From contig NZ_JBLZFZ010000023.1 in the NCBI RefSeq assembly GCF_050753385.1, positions 38,315 to 102,314 on the forward strand: a stretch of DNA of 64,000 nt, given 5' to 3'. Source of the DNA: Pantanalinema rosaneae (GTDB lineage Bacteria; Cyanobacteriota; Cyanobacteriia; Leptolyngbyales; Leptolyngbyaceae). Under the pieces are notes generated by a model. The model was given only the letters and a program-made list of their open reading frames with translations. It searched no databases and was not told the DNA's origin. Shown piece after piece: positions 8,714 to 17,561 of this stretch (the first letter of the stretch is position 1; the number at the start of each line of letters is the position of its first letter). The translations under genes and the position numbers were made by a program.

Positions 8714-10126
8714 TTAGCCAATTTGTCTGTGTAATAGTTCTGCCTGTTCAGCTAGTTTTTCACCACCCGCTTCAGCCAACGCTCTCACATATTTCAATTT
8801 AAATTTCTCTAGAGCATCCAGCAATCTAGATTGAATTTCCTCGGGTGTATTGTGCTGATTAAACTCTTCTACGATCGCCTCACGTAGATTATGTTGTAAG
8901 CGGTGGGTGATCTCTTTACCTTCTGCATCTAATAACGTACCCGCTAGACTGTGATAAAGACCCTGCACTACAGAATTAGATAATTGCTGTACCGCCTGGG
9001 TAGAAGCCTGTCCCAGCCCTGGTAAATGATGTAACTGTGCATATCCTGGCATCTGCTCCAGGGTTCTGGCTACACTATGTTGTACCAGTTCTTCGACATC
9101 CGGCTGAATTCGTGGCAGAACGCGATGCAGGCTCACATCATAGAGGTGATTCGCGATCGCCATGACATCATCCTGAATCACAAGCTGTGTGGAAGCATCT
9201 CGATCGGGTGACGGGGCAACGGCGGACGACAACCAATTAAGTAACTCGCCTTGACGAATTGCATCCTGCATCTGGTTAACCATTTCTATTCCCGCTAGTC
9301 CAACTAAGTCAGCCCCAACGGTTACAACAATATCCCGTTGGGCTTCTACTCTCAGTGGTTCCAGATTCAACAAATCCACCTGATACAAACGGAGGGCAAC
9401 TGGCAGTACCCGTAGCCAGCGCCAAAATGGTAGCAACAAAAACACATCATACCAGCGTCGCCAAGTGGCATCTACCCAGGTTAAATTGGGGCGACGTTGC
9501 CGGATCGAAAGGATGCGGATCAAACTATCTGCCAAAAAAATCAGGACAAATGGCAAATCAATTAGCCAAAAATAATCAACTATTACACCGAATTGATTGA
9601 CTCTACGGTAGTAGTTCGCCTGGAGAAAGGGACGAACTTGGGTATCCCAGAATGCAAGCTCTGATTGCCACCTCTGCTGGTCTAAATAAGCAGCACTCCA
9701 AAATTGATCAAATGCATCACGGGCGGAGGGCTGACCTGTTCTGGTGCGTAGACGTTGCTGAATCGTCGCTAGAGCATACTCTCCATGCGGTGACACAAAC
9801 GCTGGCTCCGTCATCAAGCGTTGGCTCAATCCTCTTAACGTTGCTAATGAACCTGCAATTTCAGGCGATCGCGCTTCATTCTGAGTGAGTTGTTCCTTCA
9901 GCCGATCGACCTGTGCCTGGTAATACTCGGTTTCCGGATGGGCAACGATGCCTTTCACTGGATCATAGATTTGCGTTATACCAGGTAGATATTGGCGATA
10001 GACCGGACGCAAATTTAAGTAAGTGAGGTTAAACAAGACGAGTCCCAAATTAATCAGGGCAATCAGCGCAATCACTCGTTCGAGGCGAGGATAACGGCGC
10101 TCAAAATCAGGTTTAAATTTAACCAT
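8714..10126 (-). CDS. Conserved membrane protein of unknown function
   Basis: A 470-residue protein that I cannot assign to a family. There is a membrane helix near the N-terminus (about 17-38), then a mostly helical soluble stretch, then one or two helices around 180-205 (FWLIDLPFVLIFLADSLIRI). An Arg/Trp-rich amphipathic segment (LLPFWRWLRVLPVALRLY) follows and resembles the S4-like helix of voltage-sensor proteins. The C-terminal half (about 260-470) is helical, soluble and free of obvious catalytic motifs. The gene is divergent from the potassium-channel-like gene at 10421, with 294 bp between them, in which I see no box or other recognisable site. A voltage-sensor-like role is only a guess. 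Confidence 0.75.
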   Translation of the reverse strand: MVKFKPDFERRYPRLERVIALIALINLGLVLFNLTYLNLRPVYRQYLPGITQIYDPVKGIVAHPETEYYQAQVDRLKEQLTQNEARSPEIAGSLATLRGLSQRLMTEPAFVSPHGEYALATIQQRLRTRTGQPSARDAFDQFWSAAYLDQQRWQSELAFWDTQVRPFLQANYYRRVNQFGVIVDYFWLIDLPFVLIFLADSLIRILSIRQRRPNLTWVDATWRRWYDVFLLLPFWRWLRVLPVALRLYQVDLLNLEPLRVEAQRDIVVTVGADLVGLAGIEMVNQMQDAIRQGELLNWLSSAVAPSPDRDASTQLVIQDDVMAIANHLYDVSLHRVLPRIQPDVEELVQHSVARTLEQMPGYAQLHHLPGLGQASTQAVQQLSNSVVQGLYHSLAGTLLDAEGKEITHRLQHNLREAIVEEFNQHNTPEEIQSRLLDALEKFKLKYVRALAEAGGEKLAEQAELLHRQIG

Positions 10127-10420
10127 GATCCTAATGAAGTAACAGCATGGGAAAGCTTGCCATGAGGGTAAGGTGACTTAATCCGAGCTATCAACATATC
10201 CCTCAGATTTTGATCATCAATCCTAACGTAGAATTAAGCATCAACCTCTGGGATTAATTGCGCGATCGTACTTCGTTGACGAATTGCCAGATCATTAACT
10301 CCTACATTCAGGTAGTTGAATTCCCTAACTTGCTTATGCTTGAGTGATGAAGCAATTCCTGTCGCTTTAGTTATAACCAGTGGCAGTGAGATACATCGAT
10401 CAACGAATTAAAAGGCACGT

Positions 10421-11509
10421 ATGCAAATCCTTTTGCAACTAATTGGTACTGGACTCGTTTTGCTTGCTTTAGCAGACATTTTTCTGACCGTCCTACATCC
10501 ACGGGCTGAAAGTAGTGTCATGAGTATTCCTGTGGCGAGAGCGGTATGGGGCTGTTTTCGATCGCTGGCTTCAGGATTAGGCAAGCAACGCGATAGCTTC
10601 CTATCCTATGGCGGCCCAATCATCATCATCACCATTATTAGTGTATGGGTGCTGTTGCTTTTAGTCGGGTTTGCGCTGCTGATTTGGCCAGGGTTAGGTA
10701 CTGCCATCTACGCTGAACAGGGAAAAACTCCTACAGACTTTATTACGGCTGTCTACTATGCTGGATTTGCTCTGACCACCTTAGGCACAGGAGATCTTAC
10801 TCCCCAAACCACTAACTATCGATTACTCATCATTCTAAAAAGCATCTTGGGATTTTCAGTATTTACCTTAACACTTTCCTATGTTTTATCAGTTTATAGC
10901 AACCTCACCAGCCGCAACACATTTGCCCTGAGTTTGCATCATCGGGCTGCTAATACCGCCGATCCAGTTGAACTCTTAGCACGTTTGGCCGCAAACAACA
11001 GTATCAACACTTTAGATCAAGATATTTCAGAAATCGCTCAGAATTTGATTAGCCTCTTAGAGTCCAATAATTCCTATCCAGTCCTGCTGTTTTTTCGGTA
11101 TCGCCGGACTTACTATGCCTTACCCCGCATTGCTTATCTGGCAATGGATACCGCTACTTTTATCAAAAGTGCGCTTGACCAACAACAATATCGCTCAATC
11201 ATTAATTCTTCTGGCACAGCCGAACTATGGTGTGGTGGTTTACACTTATTGAAGGAACTATGTCATACGCTCTTACCAAAAGTTCGGACGCAACCCCAGG
11301 AAATCTATGAATCGATCTGGCGGGAACACTACTACCAGGCACTAGAGCGGTTAAAGGCAGAAGGCATCACCACGATCGCCGATCCAGAAGCGGGAGCCGA
11401 TTCCTATATTGCTATGCGCCATGAATGGTCACCCTACCTGGCAAAGCTCATTAAATATATGGGCTATAAACCAGAGCAGATCTTGCAATCCAAACCTGGT
11501 TGTTTTTAG
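10421..11509 (+). CDS. Potassium-channel-like (two-TM pore) protein
   Basis: A 362-residue protein with an N-terminal helix, a pore module around 65-165 and a cytoplasmic C-terminal region of about 190 residues. The pore loop reads YYAGFALTTLGTGDLTPQT, so the selectivity filter is TLGTGD (120-125) instead of the classic TVGYGD. Proteins of this group are annotated as ion or K+ channels, but the Tyr-to-Thr change at the filter may alter selectivity. The C-terminal region shows no recognisable RCK motif (no GxGxxG nucleotide loop). ATG 10421 is the only good start. The convergent TraX gene ends 18 bp after the stop. Confidence 0.85.
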   Translation: MQILLQLIGTGLVLLALADIFLTVLHPRAESSVMSIPVARAVWGCFRSLASGLGKQRDSFLSYGGPIIIITIISVWVLLLLVGFALLIWPGLGTAIYAEQGKTPTDFITAVYYAGFALTTLGTGDLTPQTTNYRLLIILKSILGFSVFTLTLSYVLSVYSNLTSRNTFALSLHHRAANTADPVELLARLAANNSINTLDQDISEIAQNLISLLESNNSYPVLLFFRYRRTYYALPRIAYLAMDTATFIKSALDQQQYRSIINSSGTAELWCGGLHLLKELCHTLLPKVRTQPQEIYESIWREHYYQALERLKAEGITTIADPEAGADSYIAMRHEWSPYLAKLIKYMGYKPEQILQSKPGCF

Positions 11510-11527
11510 TCCAGCCTGATGTGATCG

Positions 11528-12169
11528 TCAAAGGGAAACAGCCAACGCTTGATGAATCAGCCAAAGCCCGAATAAATGTAACGGGTAAAACAGATAAAAC
11601 CAGCGAGCTTTTTGCCCCCGGCGATGATTAGCAACCTCTAAGACAAAGGGCACGAAAATGGCAGGCAATTGGGCGATCGCGAAATTGGGATAGATCAACA
11701 GCAGTCCCAGGTGTAGTCCGATCCACCCAGCCCACCAGATCACACTCATCCGAAAATTATGAATTAAGGCGATCGCGACAATGCCATAGGCACCATATTC
11801 CAAATTCAGCAGTTGGGCGATCGCACTACCGATTAACCAAATGATCAATCGCCATTCGGGAAATATCCTAACCAACCGTAAACCCAATAACCCCAGCAAC
11901 AACGTAAACAAAATATTCCAATGAGTCGCGAGAAATAACAGCCAAACGATCGGCTGAGATAGGATTCCCAGTATCAGTAGACGCAGGCAATATTGCCCAA
12001 AATGATGGGTATGTTTTTCGCCATCAACTAGCAGAAGAATGAAGAGGGGAAAGCTAAAGCGTCCAATAATGCGAAAAATGACAATGCCCGGAAAAAAAAC
12101 GGCTCCAATATGATCTACGAGCATTAAAATCGCTGCCAACAGTTTAATTTTGTAGTTGTTCAGCATCAT
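11528..12169 (-). CDS. TraX family membrane protein
   Basis: About 214 residues with six to seven hydrophobic segments and the TraX-family opening KIKLLAAILMLVDHIGAVFF followed by RIIGRFSFPLF. In F plasmids TraX acetylates pilin; chromosomal members are membrane acyltransferase-like proteins of unknown substrate. The reading frame can be extended to a TTG at 12250, but the hydrophobic family core starts at the Met pair 12169/12166, so ATG 12169 is chosen. No plasmid transfer genes are nearby, so conjugation is not implied. Confidence 0.8.
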   Translation of the reverse strand: MMLNNYKIKLLAAILMLVDHIGAVFFPGIVIFRIIGRFSFPLFILLLVDGEKHTHHFGQYCLRLLILGILSQPIVWLLFLATHWNILFTLLLGLLGLRLVRIFPEWRLIIWLIGSAIAQLLNLEYGAYGIVAIALIHNFRMSVIWWAGWIGLHLGLLLIYPNFAIAQLPAIFVPFVLEVANHRRGQKARWFYLFYPLHLFGLWLIHQALAVSL

Positions 12170-12343
12170 ATAGGGATTCAAATTAATCAGATTTGACTGG
12201 TTAGGCGAAGATTTACAGCCGTTTTCAAATGAATGCACCACACTTGTCAATTCGGTCAGCCCCCTTTTCTGGTATGCCCGTAGGGCTTTAAGCCCCCTTT
12301 CTACGATGCCGTCAGGCTATATTCTGGGGGACTTTGGCTCCTG

Positions 12344-12375
12344 TTCCCCCCAAAATTGGGGGGCTAGGGGGGCGA
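12344..12375 (-). repeat. Dispersed 32-bp repeat, copy B
   Basis: Reverse complement of the repeat at 1280-1311 with one mismatch in 32 bases. It lies in the 184-bp gap between TraX and the kinase-like gene, together with a short palindrome GGGCTTTAAGCCC near 12283. The 17-bp terminal repeats of the element at 1234-1401 are absent here, so only the core is shared. Confidence 0.75.
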
Positions 12376-12434
12376 AAACTGCTGTAAATCGATCAACTTG
12401 ATAATGTTAATGATTAAACGTTTAAGTAGCAGGT

Positions 12435-14081
12435 TTAGTTGATCGGGCGCGATCGCTGACGCTGCTTATGACCAAACAAGGTTTCCAAACGGCGAATTAA
12501 CCAATAGGCTGACCGATTGAAAGTATGTTCAGTTAGGGTGTCTTTTCCTCCCCAAATCGGGATTTTGGTACCTAAGCGAGTCAAGGTATCGTAAACAATG
12601 AACCGGGCAACTTTCGCCTGTTTACCTGCCGTTGAATAGATGACCTGACAGGCATAGCCCAGATTCCCAATCAAAGGAATTAGACCGACTAGAAAGGCAA
12701 CCCAGGGAATTTCACACCCTGCGATCGCGGATTGAATCATGCGATAAATAGTATAGACCGAGCGAAAAATTGGCCCATCAATGAAGAAAAATAGCCCAAA
12801 TGTCACTTCGTTAATTATTCCTTTTGCTAATAGTAAAGGAAGAACTGAAATTTCAAATAGTAATATAATAACTTTGATTGCCAGGTAAACGCTTAGATCA
12901 ACCAGATAATGGCTACTACGCTCTTGCTGTAGGCGGTCAATTAAGAAATTTGCTTCTGCATCGGTGAGCTGCTGGCGCTCCTGCCAAACATTAATTCGGT
13001 TATGAATTGAATTTCTGACTACAGTTAACCGATATCGTTGAGAGGTTAGGGTTTTCCAGGCATGTTTGAGCAGGTTGAGGTAGGGGATACGGCGTAATCT
13101 CTGCCCCAATCTGAGCGGCAGTTTAATCACTAGAAACAGTAGCTTATGGGCTATTTTCTTTACAGCCCGGATTGCTTCTCTGCCATACCATGCCAGTAAA
13201 TGACGAGTGTACCAATCTGCCTGTTGTTGACTGAGCTTGCCTGTTTTCAGTTGATACTGGATACTTTGCTCAACTCCTCTCATGGTTTTCCAGGCAGTTT
13301 GGTGTTGAGCTAAACGATCGGTATAGTTCTCGATCGCGGCATACTGTGGCTGTCCCAACCGTTCAACGATCGTGGCGCGATGCTCAGTAATATATCGTTT
13401 CAACTTAATAGTATCTACATCGTCAAATAAAGGATGCCGATGTTGGAAGGCTTTAGGAAGATAAAACGAAAATAAAGTGAGGATATTGAGGGGAAATAAT
13501 GCTGGCACACCGGATTCTAAATCAATCCAAACAAACTGATATAAATGAATGTCCTGAGTTGCACTCGGTTCAACGTCGGTTAATAGAAAATTGTTGAGGG
13601 CAACTGGATTTCCTTTACCGGCCTGCCAGACTAACCCATCAAATCCCGAGGCAATCAAGTGTTGCTGGAGCGGACGCATGATCTGGTGAGTTAAGACTGG
13701 AAGTTCTCGCCTCCGGCGCTGGGTAAACGGTTGACAGAGCGCCACACTCCTACCAGAAACGAATTCTGCATCCAACTGATAGGCTTGAAATTTTGCATTC
13801 CAGTCAATTGCGATCGCGTCTGCTACTTTCAATTTGTCCCCAAACCAGCATGACACTAACTTTGCCAGAAGTTTACGGCGATAATAGGCACATTGGATCG
13901 CATCTTCATTCCAGATATAAGGATTGGGTACACCCCAAAATAGGTAATGTACCAGTTTAGTTAATCCATGACTTTGGAAAATTTTTCGGGCAATTGGCCG
14001 ATCGGGAGCGGCGACGAAATAAACTTGTCCCGATCGTCCGGCACCGAGCAAGTTTTCTTTGGCAATCGTTTCTGTCTCCAC
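12435..14081 (-). CDS. Protein-kinase-fold membrane protein
   Basis: A 548-residue protein with a kinase-like N-terminal half and a membrane C-terminal part. The glycine loop GAGRSGQV (13-20), Lys33 (ARKIF), GNPVALNNFLLTD (157-169, in the catalytic-loop position) and Asp187 (VWIDLES, in the DFG position) resemble ABC1/RIO-type atypical kinases. Two or three hydrophobic segments lie around 395-480, after a basic region. The usual HRD Asp is not evident, so activity is uncertain. The start is GTG 14081. The gene has box 2 about 50 bp upstream and so belongs to the putative regulon. No substrate can be inferred. Confidence 0.65.
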   Translation of the reverse strand: METETIAKENLLGAGRSGQVYFVAAPDRPIARKIFQSHGLTKLVHYLFWGVPNPYIWNEDAIQCAYYRRKLLAKLVSCWFGDKLKVADAIAIDWNAKFQAYQLDAEFVSGRSVALCQPFTQRRRRELPVLTHQIMRPLQQHLIASGFDGLVWQAGKGNPVALNNFLLTDVEPSATQDIHLYQFVWIDLESGVPALFPLNILTLFSFYLPKAFQHRHPLFDDVDTIKLKRYITEHRATIVERLGQPQYAAIENYTDRLAQHQTAWKTMRGVEQSIQYQLKTGKLSQQQADWYTRHLLAWYGREAIRAVKKIAHKLLFLVIKLPLRLGQRLRRIPYLNLLKHAWKTLTSQRYRLTVVRNSIHNRINVWQERQQLTDAEANFLIDRLQQERSSHYLVDLSVYLAIKVIILLFEISVLPLLLAKGIINEVTFGLFFFIDGPIFRSVYTIYRMIQSAIAGCEIPWVAFLVGLIPLIGNLGYACQVIYSTAGKQAKVARFIVYDTLTRLGTKIPIWGGKDTLTEHTFNRSAYWLIRRLETLFGHKQRQRSRPIN

Positions 14082-14131
14082 AGTCGTTAGATTCTGGTAC
14101 TTAATAAGGATATATTCTTACAATGAGTACC

Positions 14132-14152
14132 AAATGTGACGAAAAAGTGATG
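14132..14152 (-). promoter_or_regulatory. GTCAC direct-repeat box 2 (kinase-like gene promoter)
   Basis: On the sense (minus) strand: ATCAC-TTTTTC-GTCAC-ATTT, so the first repeat has one change. The -10-like GTAAGAATA (14121-14113) ends 27 nt after the start of the second repeat, as in most of the other boxes. The predicted leader to GTG 14081 is about 25 nt. Confidence 0.65.
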
Positions 14153-14181
14153 GTATTCTTGCCCAAGCTGTTAAGCAGCTA

Positions 14182-14652
14182 CTATCGTTCGGATTGATCC
14201 TGTGTCGATCGATCAATTCTGTCAATCCGTTGTCCAATGGGGGTTAATACTCGCAAGGTGAAATAGTTGACGATACTCATTAAAACGGCTACTTCATATT
14301 GACCATAGCCAACTGCCGCTCCCAATGCCCCGATCGCCCAAACACTCGCAGCAGTCGCTGTCCCTCGAACATTCACCCCTTCTTTCAGGATCGCACCCCC
14401 CCCAATAAAGCCAATTCCCACCATCAGCCCTTGAATAATCCGGGCTTTAGCATTTTCATCGGTTTCCAGAAATCCCAATGCCGTTAACACATAGCCACAA
14501 CTGGCGACCGCAACCAGGGGAAAGGTACGCAATCCCATACTCCGTGTATGTCGTTCTCGTTCCCAGGCGATCGGCAAGGTCAGCAAAAATGCGATTACGA
14601 TCTTCAAAGCATTGGTGAGAAATTGATTGAAGTTGAAATTTAACCCTTCCAT
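14182..14652 (-). CDS. MgtC/SapB family membrane protein, downstream copy
   Basis: About 156 residues with four hydrophobic segments and the MgtC/SapB core: FLLTLPIAWERE, GLRTFPLVA, GLMVGIGFIGGGAILKEG and VRGTATAASVWAIGALGAAVG. MgtC proteins support growth at low Mg2+ and modulate membrane ATPase and potassium balance. It follows a close paralogue with about 22 bp between them, and the two are alike along the whole length. ATG 14652 is preferred over GTG 14661 because it lines up with the start of the paralogue. Both genes lie downstream of the catalase gene on the same strand. Confidence 0.92.
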   Translation of the reverse strand: MEGLNFNFNQFLTNALKIVIAFLLTLPIAWERERHTRSMGLRTFPLVAVASCGYVLTALGFLETDENAKARIIQGLMVGIGFIGGGAILKEGVNVRGTATAASVWAIGALGAAVGYGQYEVAVLMSIVNYFTLRVLTPIGQRIDRIDRSTQDQSER

Positions 14653-14674
14653 ATAACTCACCGAGCCTTAGCCA

Positions 14675-15148
14675 CTATTCATCGGAATGATCAGGTGATG
14701 GTCGATCGGGTTTGCCCATCCGATTTTCGATCGGTGTCAGGAGGCGGAGTGTCAGATAGTTTACTACACTGATCAAGATTGCTACCTCATACTGCGAATA
14801 GGCTACGGCGGCTCCCAATGCTCCTGTTGACCAAACACTGGCGGCGGTTGCCGTTCCCCGAACATTCACTCCTTCCTTTAAAATGGCACCCCCCCCAATA
14901 AAGCCAATCCCACTCATCAACCCCTGTAAAATGCGGGCTTGAGCATTGCTTTCATCGGGTTCAATAAAACCAAGAGCAATTAATACATAGCCACAACTGG
15001 CAATAGCTACTAGAGGAAAGGTTCGGAGTCCCATAATCCGCGTAGATTTTTCCCGTTCCCACGCGATCGGTAGGGTCAGTAAAAATGCCGCCGCAATTTT
15101 AAATACCGCAATTAGCAGTTGCCCCAGGCTAAATCGTAACCATTCCAT
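14675..15148 (-). CDS. MgtC/SapB family membrane protein, upstream copy
   Basis: A 157-residue paralogue of the next gene, with the same core motifs (LLTLPIAWEREKSTR, GLMSGIGFIGGGAILKEG, VRGTATAASVWSTGALGAAV). It starts at ATG 15148 after a clear ribosome site (GGAGATC). Having two adjacent copies suggests recent tandem duplication; differences concentrate at the N-terminal helix and the C-terminal tail. It lies 62 bp after the catalase stop codon, separated by an inverted repeat, so read-through from the box-3 promoter is possible. Confidence 0.92.
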   Translation of the reverse strand: MEWLRFSLGQLLIAVFKIAAAFLLTLPIAWEREKSTRIMGLRTFPLVAIASCGYVLIALGFIEPDESNAQARILQGLMSGIGFIGGGAILKEGVNVRGTATAASVWSTGALGAAVAYSQYEVAILISVVNYLTLRLLTPIENRMGKPDRPSPDHSDE

Positions 15149-15165
15149 AATTTGATCTCCTGGTG

Positions 15166-15195
15166 AAGGAGTTGCCTTACTATTGACAACTCCTT
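15166..15195 (-). terminator. Hairpin after the catalase gene
   Basis: AAGGAGTTG (15166-15174) and CAACTCCTT (15187-15195) form a perfect 9-bp stem with a 12-nt loop, 16 bp past the catalase stop codon. There is no U-tract, so it may be a weak terminator or an mRNA-stabilising hairpin that lets some transcription continue into the MgtC genes. Confidence 0.5.
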
Positions 15196-15210
15196 ACCTG
15201 ATGTCAATCT

Positions 15211-17325
15211 TTAGGCAGGAACACGTTCTTTTTGAGTGCGGTTCCAGTGACGATGTTGCGCGATCGCCGCAATAAACTGTTGGCTGACATCCTGAATTGC
15301 CCCCTGCCGGGTAGTAACCACACCGTTATCAGCAGAAATGCGCCCATCCTGATCGGCTAAGTCAGCCCCCACAATATCAGAAGCTTGCAGGAGTTCTACC
15401 CCTTCCCCGGTTGCCGCGATCGCCTTGCCATGCCGAAAGGCTTCATTGATAAAGTGAATCGCATCCCCCTGCTGCTTCAAGGTTTCCACACTTGGCTGAC
15501 CACCCGGAACATAGATGGCATCAAACATGACGGACGCACTGGTTAAAAAGGTTTTATCTACCTCCAGTTCTTGACCGTCAGCACTTCGCAGCATCCCGGC
15601 AAATTTAGACACGATTTTGGCTCTAGCCCCTTGATTTTGCAAAGCTTGCTGCATCTCCATCACGTGAGCCTGGTTAAACCCATCAGCGACCAGAATCGCA
15701 ACCTGCCGACTCTGAATCGAGTCCTTACGGGTATTTTCCATACTTAAGGCAGGAGAACTCTGACCGTGGTTCTGTACTGCTGCTGTCGTCGGTTCCGGTA
15801 CACCAATGCCTTTGGCAACTCGTTTGGCAAATTCATGGTCAACATGATTGAAATGATCGACCATCCGTTGCCGAATCGCTTTGTCATTCACTTTTGCCAA
15901 TTCAAAGTGAGCCGCCGAGACAATGTGATCCTTTTCGGCATCAGACATACTATTCCAGAATAGAGTTGCCTGACTGTAGTGCTCCTGGAAACTATCACTG
16001 CGTTTGCGAATCTTGTGCCCTTCGACCTTCTCGGCATAGTGGGTATAGGCTCGCAGGTTATCGGGATTTGCCATCGGACAACCACCTCCCCGCGAATTCG
16101 GCGAATAGTTCACGGCTCCTTTGTCGATCGTTTGCCGCATGTAGCCATCTCGCTGATTATTGTGCGCCGGACACACGGAACGATTAATCGGAATTTCGGC
16201 AAAGTTGGGACCGCCCAGACGGATCAGTTGGGTATCTGTGTAGGAGAATAATCGTCCTTGCAACAGCGGATCATTGGTAAAATCGATGCCGGGAACGACA
16301 TGACCGGGATGGAAGGCAACCTGTTCCGTTTCCGCAAAAAAGTTATCCGGGTTGCGGTTCAGCACCATCTTACCTACGGGTCGCACAGGCACTAATTCTT
16401 CGGGAATAATTTTAGTCGGGTCGAGTAAATCGAAATCAAATTGCTGTTCATCTTCTTCTTCAACAATTTGTACCCCTAATTCAAATTCGGGATAATCGCC
16501 CATGTCGATCGCTTCCCACAAATCCCGGCGATTGTAGTCCGGATCTTTCCCGGCTAATTTCTGCACCTCATCCCAAACCAGGGCATGCATCCCCAGAATC
16601 GGCTTCCAGTGTAGTTTGACAAATCGAGCTTTCCCCTGTTCGTTAATCCACCGGAAGGTATGTACTCCAAAGCCCTCCATCATGCGGTAGCTACGGGGTA
16701 AGGCGCGATCGGACAACACCCACAGAATCATGTGCATCGATTCGGGCACAAGGGAAATAAAATCCCAGAAGTTATCATGGGCAGCGGAAGCCTGGGGCAT
16801 TTCGTGGTGCGGTTCTGGTTTGATTGAATGCACCAGATCAGGAAACTTAATGCCATCTTGAATAAAAAATACGGGCATATTATTGCCGACCAGATCATAC
16901 ACTCCATCTTCGGTATAAAACTTGGTGGCAAACCCGCGCACATCCCGCACCGTATCCGCCGATCCCCGAAAGCCCACTACGGTCGAAAACCGCACAAATA
17001 CTGGCGTTTTGACGGCGGGATCTTGGAGGAAACGGGCTTTGGTAAATTCCGCCATCGACTCATAAACCTGGAAGTAGCCATGCGCTCCTGATCCTCTAGC
17101 ATGAACCACGCGCTCTGGAATCCGTTCATGGTCGAAGTGGGTCATCTTCTCCCGAAAATGAAAATCCTCCATCAGGGTTGGACCCCGTTCCCCGGCTTTA
17201 AGAGAATTATCGGTATCATCAATCCGAACACCCTGGTTAGTCGTCAAATGTTCACCCGATTCGCGGCGAAAGGTTTCCAATTGCTCGTCTTTGCGGTGTT
17301 CATTCATACCATTCTGTCCCGTCAT
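15211..17325 (-). CDS. katE: Large-subunit monofunctional catalase (KatE/HPII type)
   Basis: A 704-residue catalase that breaks down hydrogen peroxide to water and oxygen. The core (about 30-520) has FDHERIPERVVHARGSGAHG with the distal His, the heme-pocket stretch FVRFSTVVGFRGSADTVRD, the Asn in DLVGNNMPVFFIQD, and RLFSYTDTQLIRLG with the proximal heme Tyr. The C-terminal 150 residues form the DJ-1/class I glutamine-amidotransferase-like domain typical of HPII (VAILVADGFNQAHV, FDAIYVPGGQPSVE). The length fits this clade. ATG 17325 follows a strong GGAGG. Box 3 lies about 70 bp upstream, which suggests control by the same regulator as the rhodopsin and the di-heme cytochrome. Confidence 0.96.
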   Translation of the reverse strand: MTGQNGMNEHRKDEQLETFRRESGEHLTTNQGVRIDDTDNSLKAGERGPTLMEDFHFREKMTHFDHERIPERVVHARGSGAHGYFQVYESMAEFTKARFLQDPAVKTPVFVRFSTVVGFRGSADTVRDVRGFATKFYTEDGVYDLVGNNMPVFFIQDGIKFPDLVHSIKPEPHHEMPQASAAHDNFWDFISLVPESMHMILWVLSDRALPRSYRMMEGFGVHTFRWINEQGKARFVKLHWKPILGMHALVWDEVQKLAGKDPDYNRRDLWEAIDMGDYPEFELGVQIVEEEDEQQFDFDLLDPTKIIPEELVPVRPVGKMVLNRNPDNFFAETEQVAFHPGHVVPGIDFTNDPLLQGRLFSYTDTQLIRLGGPNFAEIPINRSVCPAHNNQRDGYMRQTIDKGAVNYSPNSRGGGCPMANPDNLRAYTHYAEKVEGHKIRKRSDSFQEHYSQATLFWNSMSDAEKDHIVSAAHFELAKVNDKAIRQRMVDHFNHVDHEFAKRVAKGIGVPEPTTAAVQNHGQSSPALSMENTRKDSIQSRQVAILVADGFNQAHVMEMQQALQNQGARAKIVSKFAGMLRSADGQELEVDKTFLTSASVMFDAIYVPGGQPSVETLKQQGDAIHFINEAFRHGKAIAATGEGVELLQASDIVGADLADQDGRISADNGVVTTRQGAIQDVSQQFIAAIAQHRHWNRTQKERVPA

Positions 17326-17389
17326 AGTCTCTCATCCTCCGACAGGGTGCGATAGGGATGCATCCTGTGCTATTTCAAGGCTTGATGAC

Positions 17390-17410
17390 AAATGTGACAG
17401 GAAAGTGACA
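17390..17410 (-). promoter_or_regulatory. GTCAC direct-repeat box 3 (catalase promoter)
   Basis: On the sense strand: GTCAC-TTTCCT-GTCAC-ATTT, the best match to the consensus. The -10-like CTTGAAATA (17379-17371) begins 19 nt after the start of the second repeat. The predicted start near 17364 gives a leader of about 40 nt to the catalase ATG. Confidence 0.75.
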
Positions 17411-17561
17411 TGCTTTTTTCAACTAATAAACCAAGCTCAATGTAGCGATCGCTACCTTCATTACCTGATAACTTTAATCGAAAAATCACCCCCAGTGAAG
17501 ACAGGAAAGGGAGCAGTCCTGTGGTTTAATTCATGCAGTCCTGCGGTCACGATATGCTGCG

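Noticed and set aside
11528..12169. Evidence of a conjugative plasmid from TraX
   Set aside because: TraX-family proteins are often chromosomal and no other transfer gene is present.
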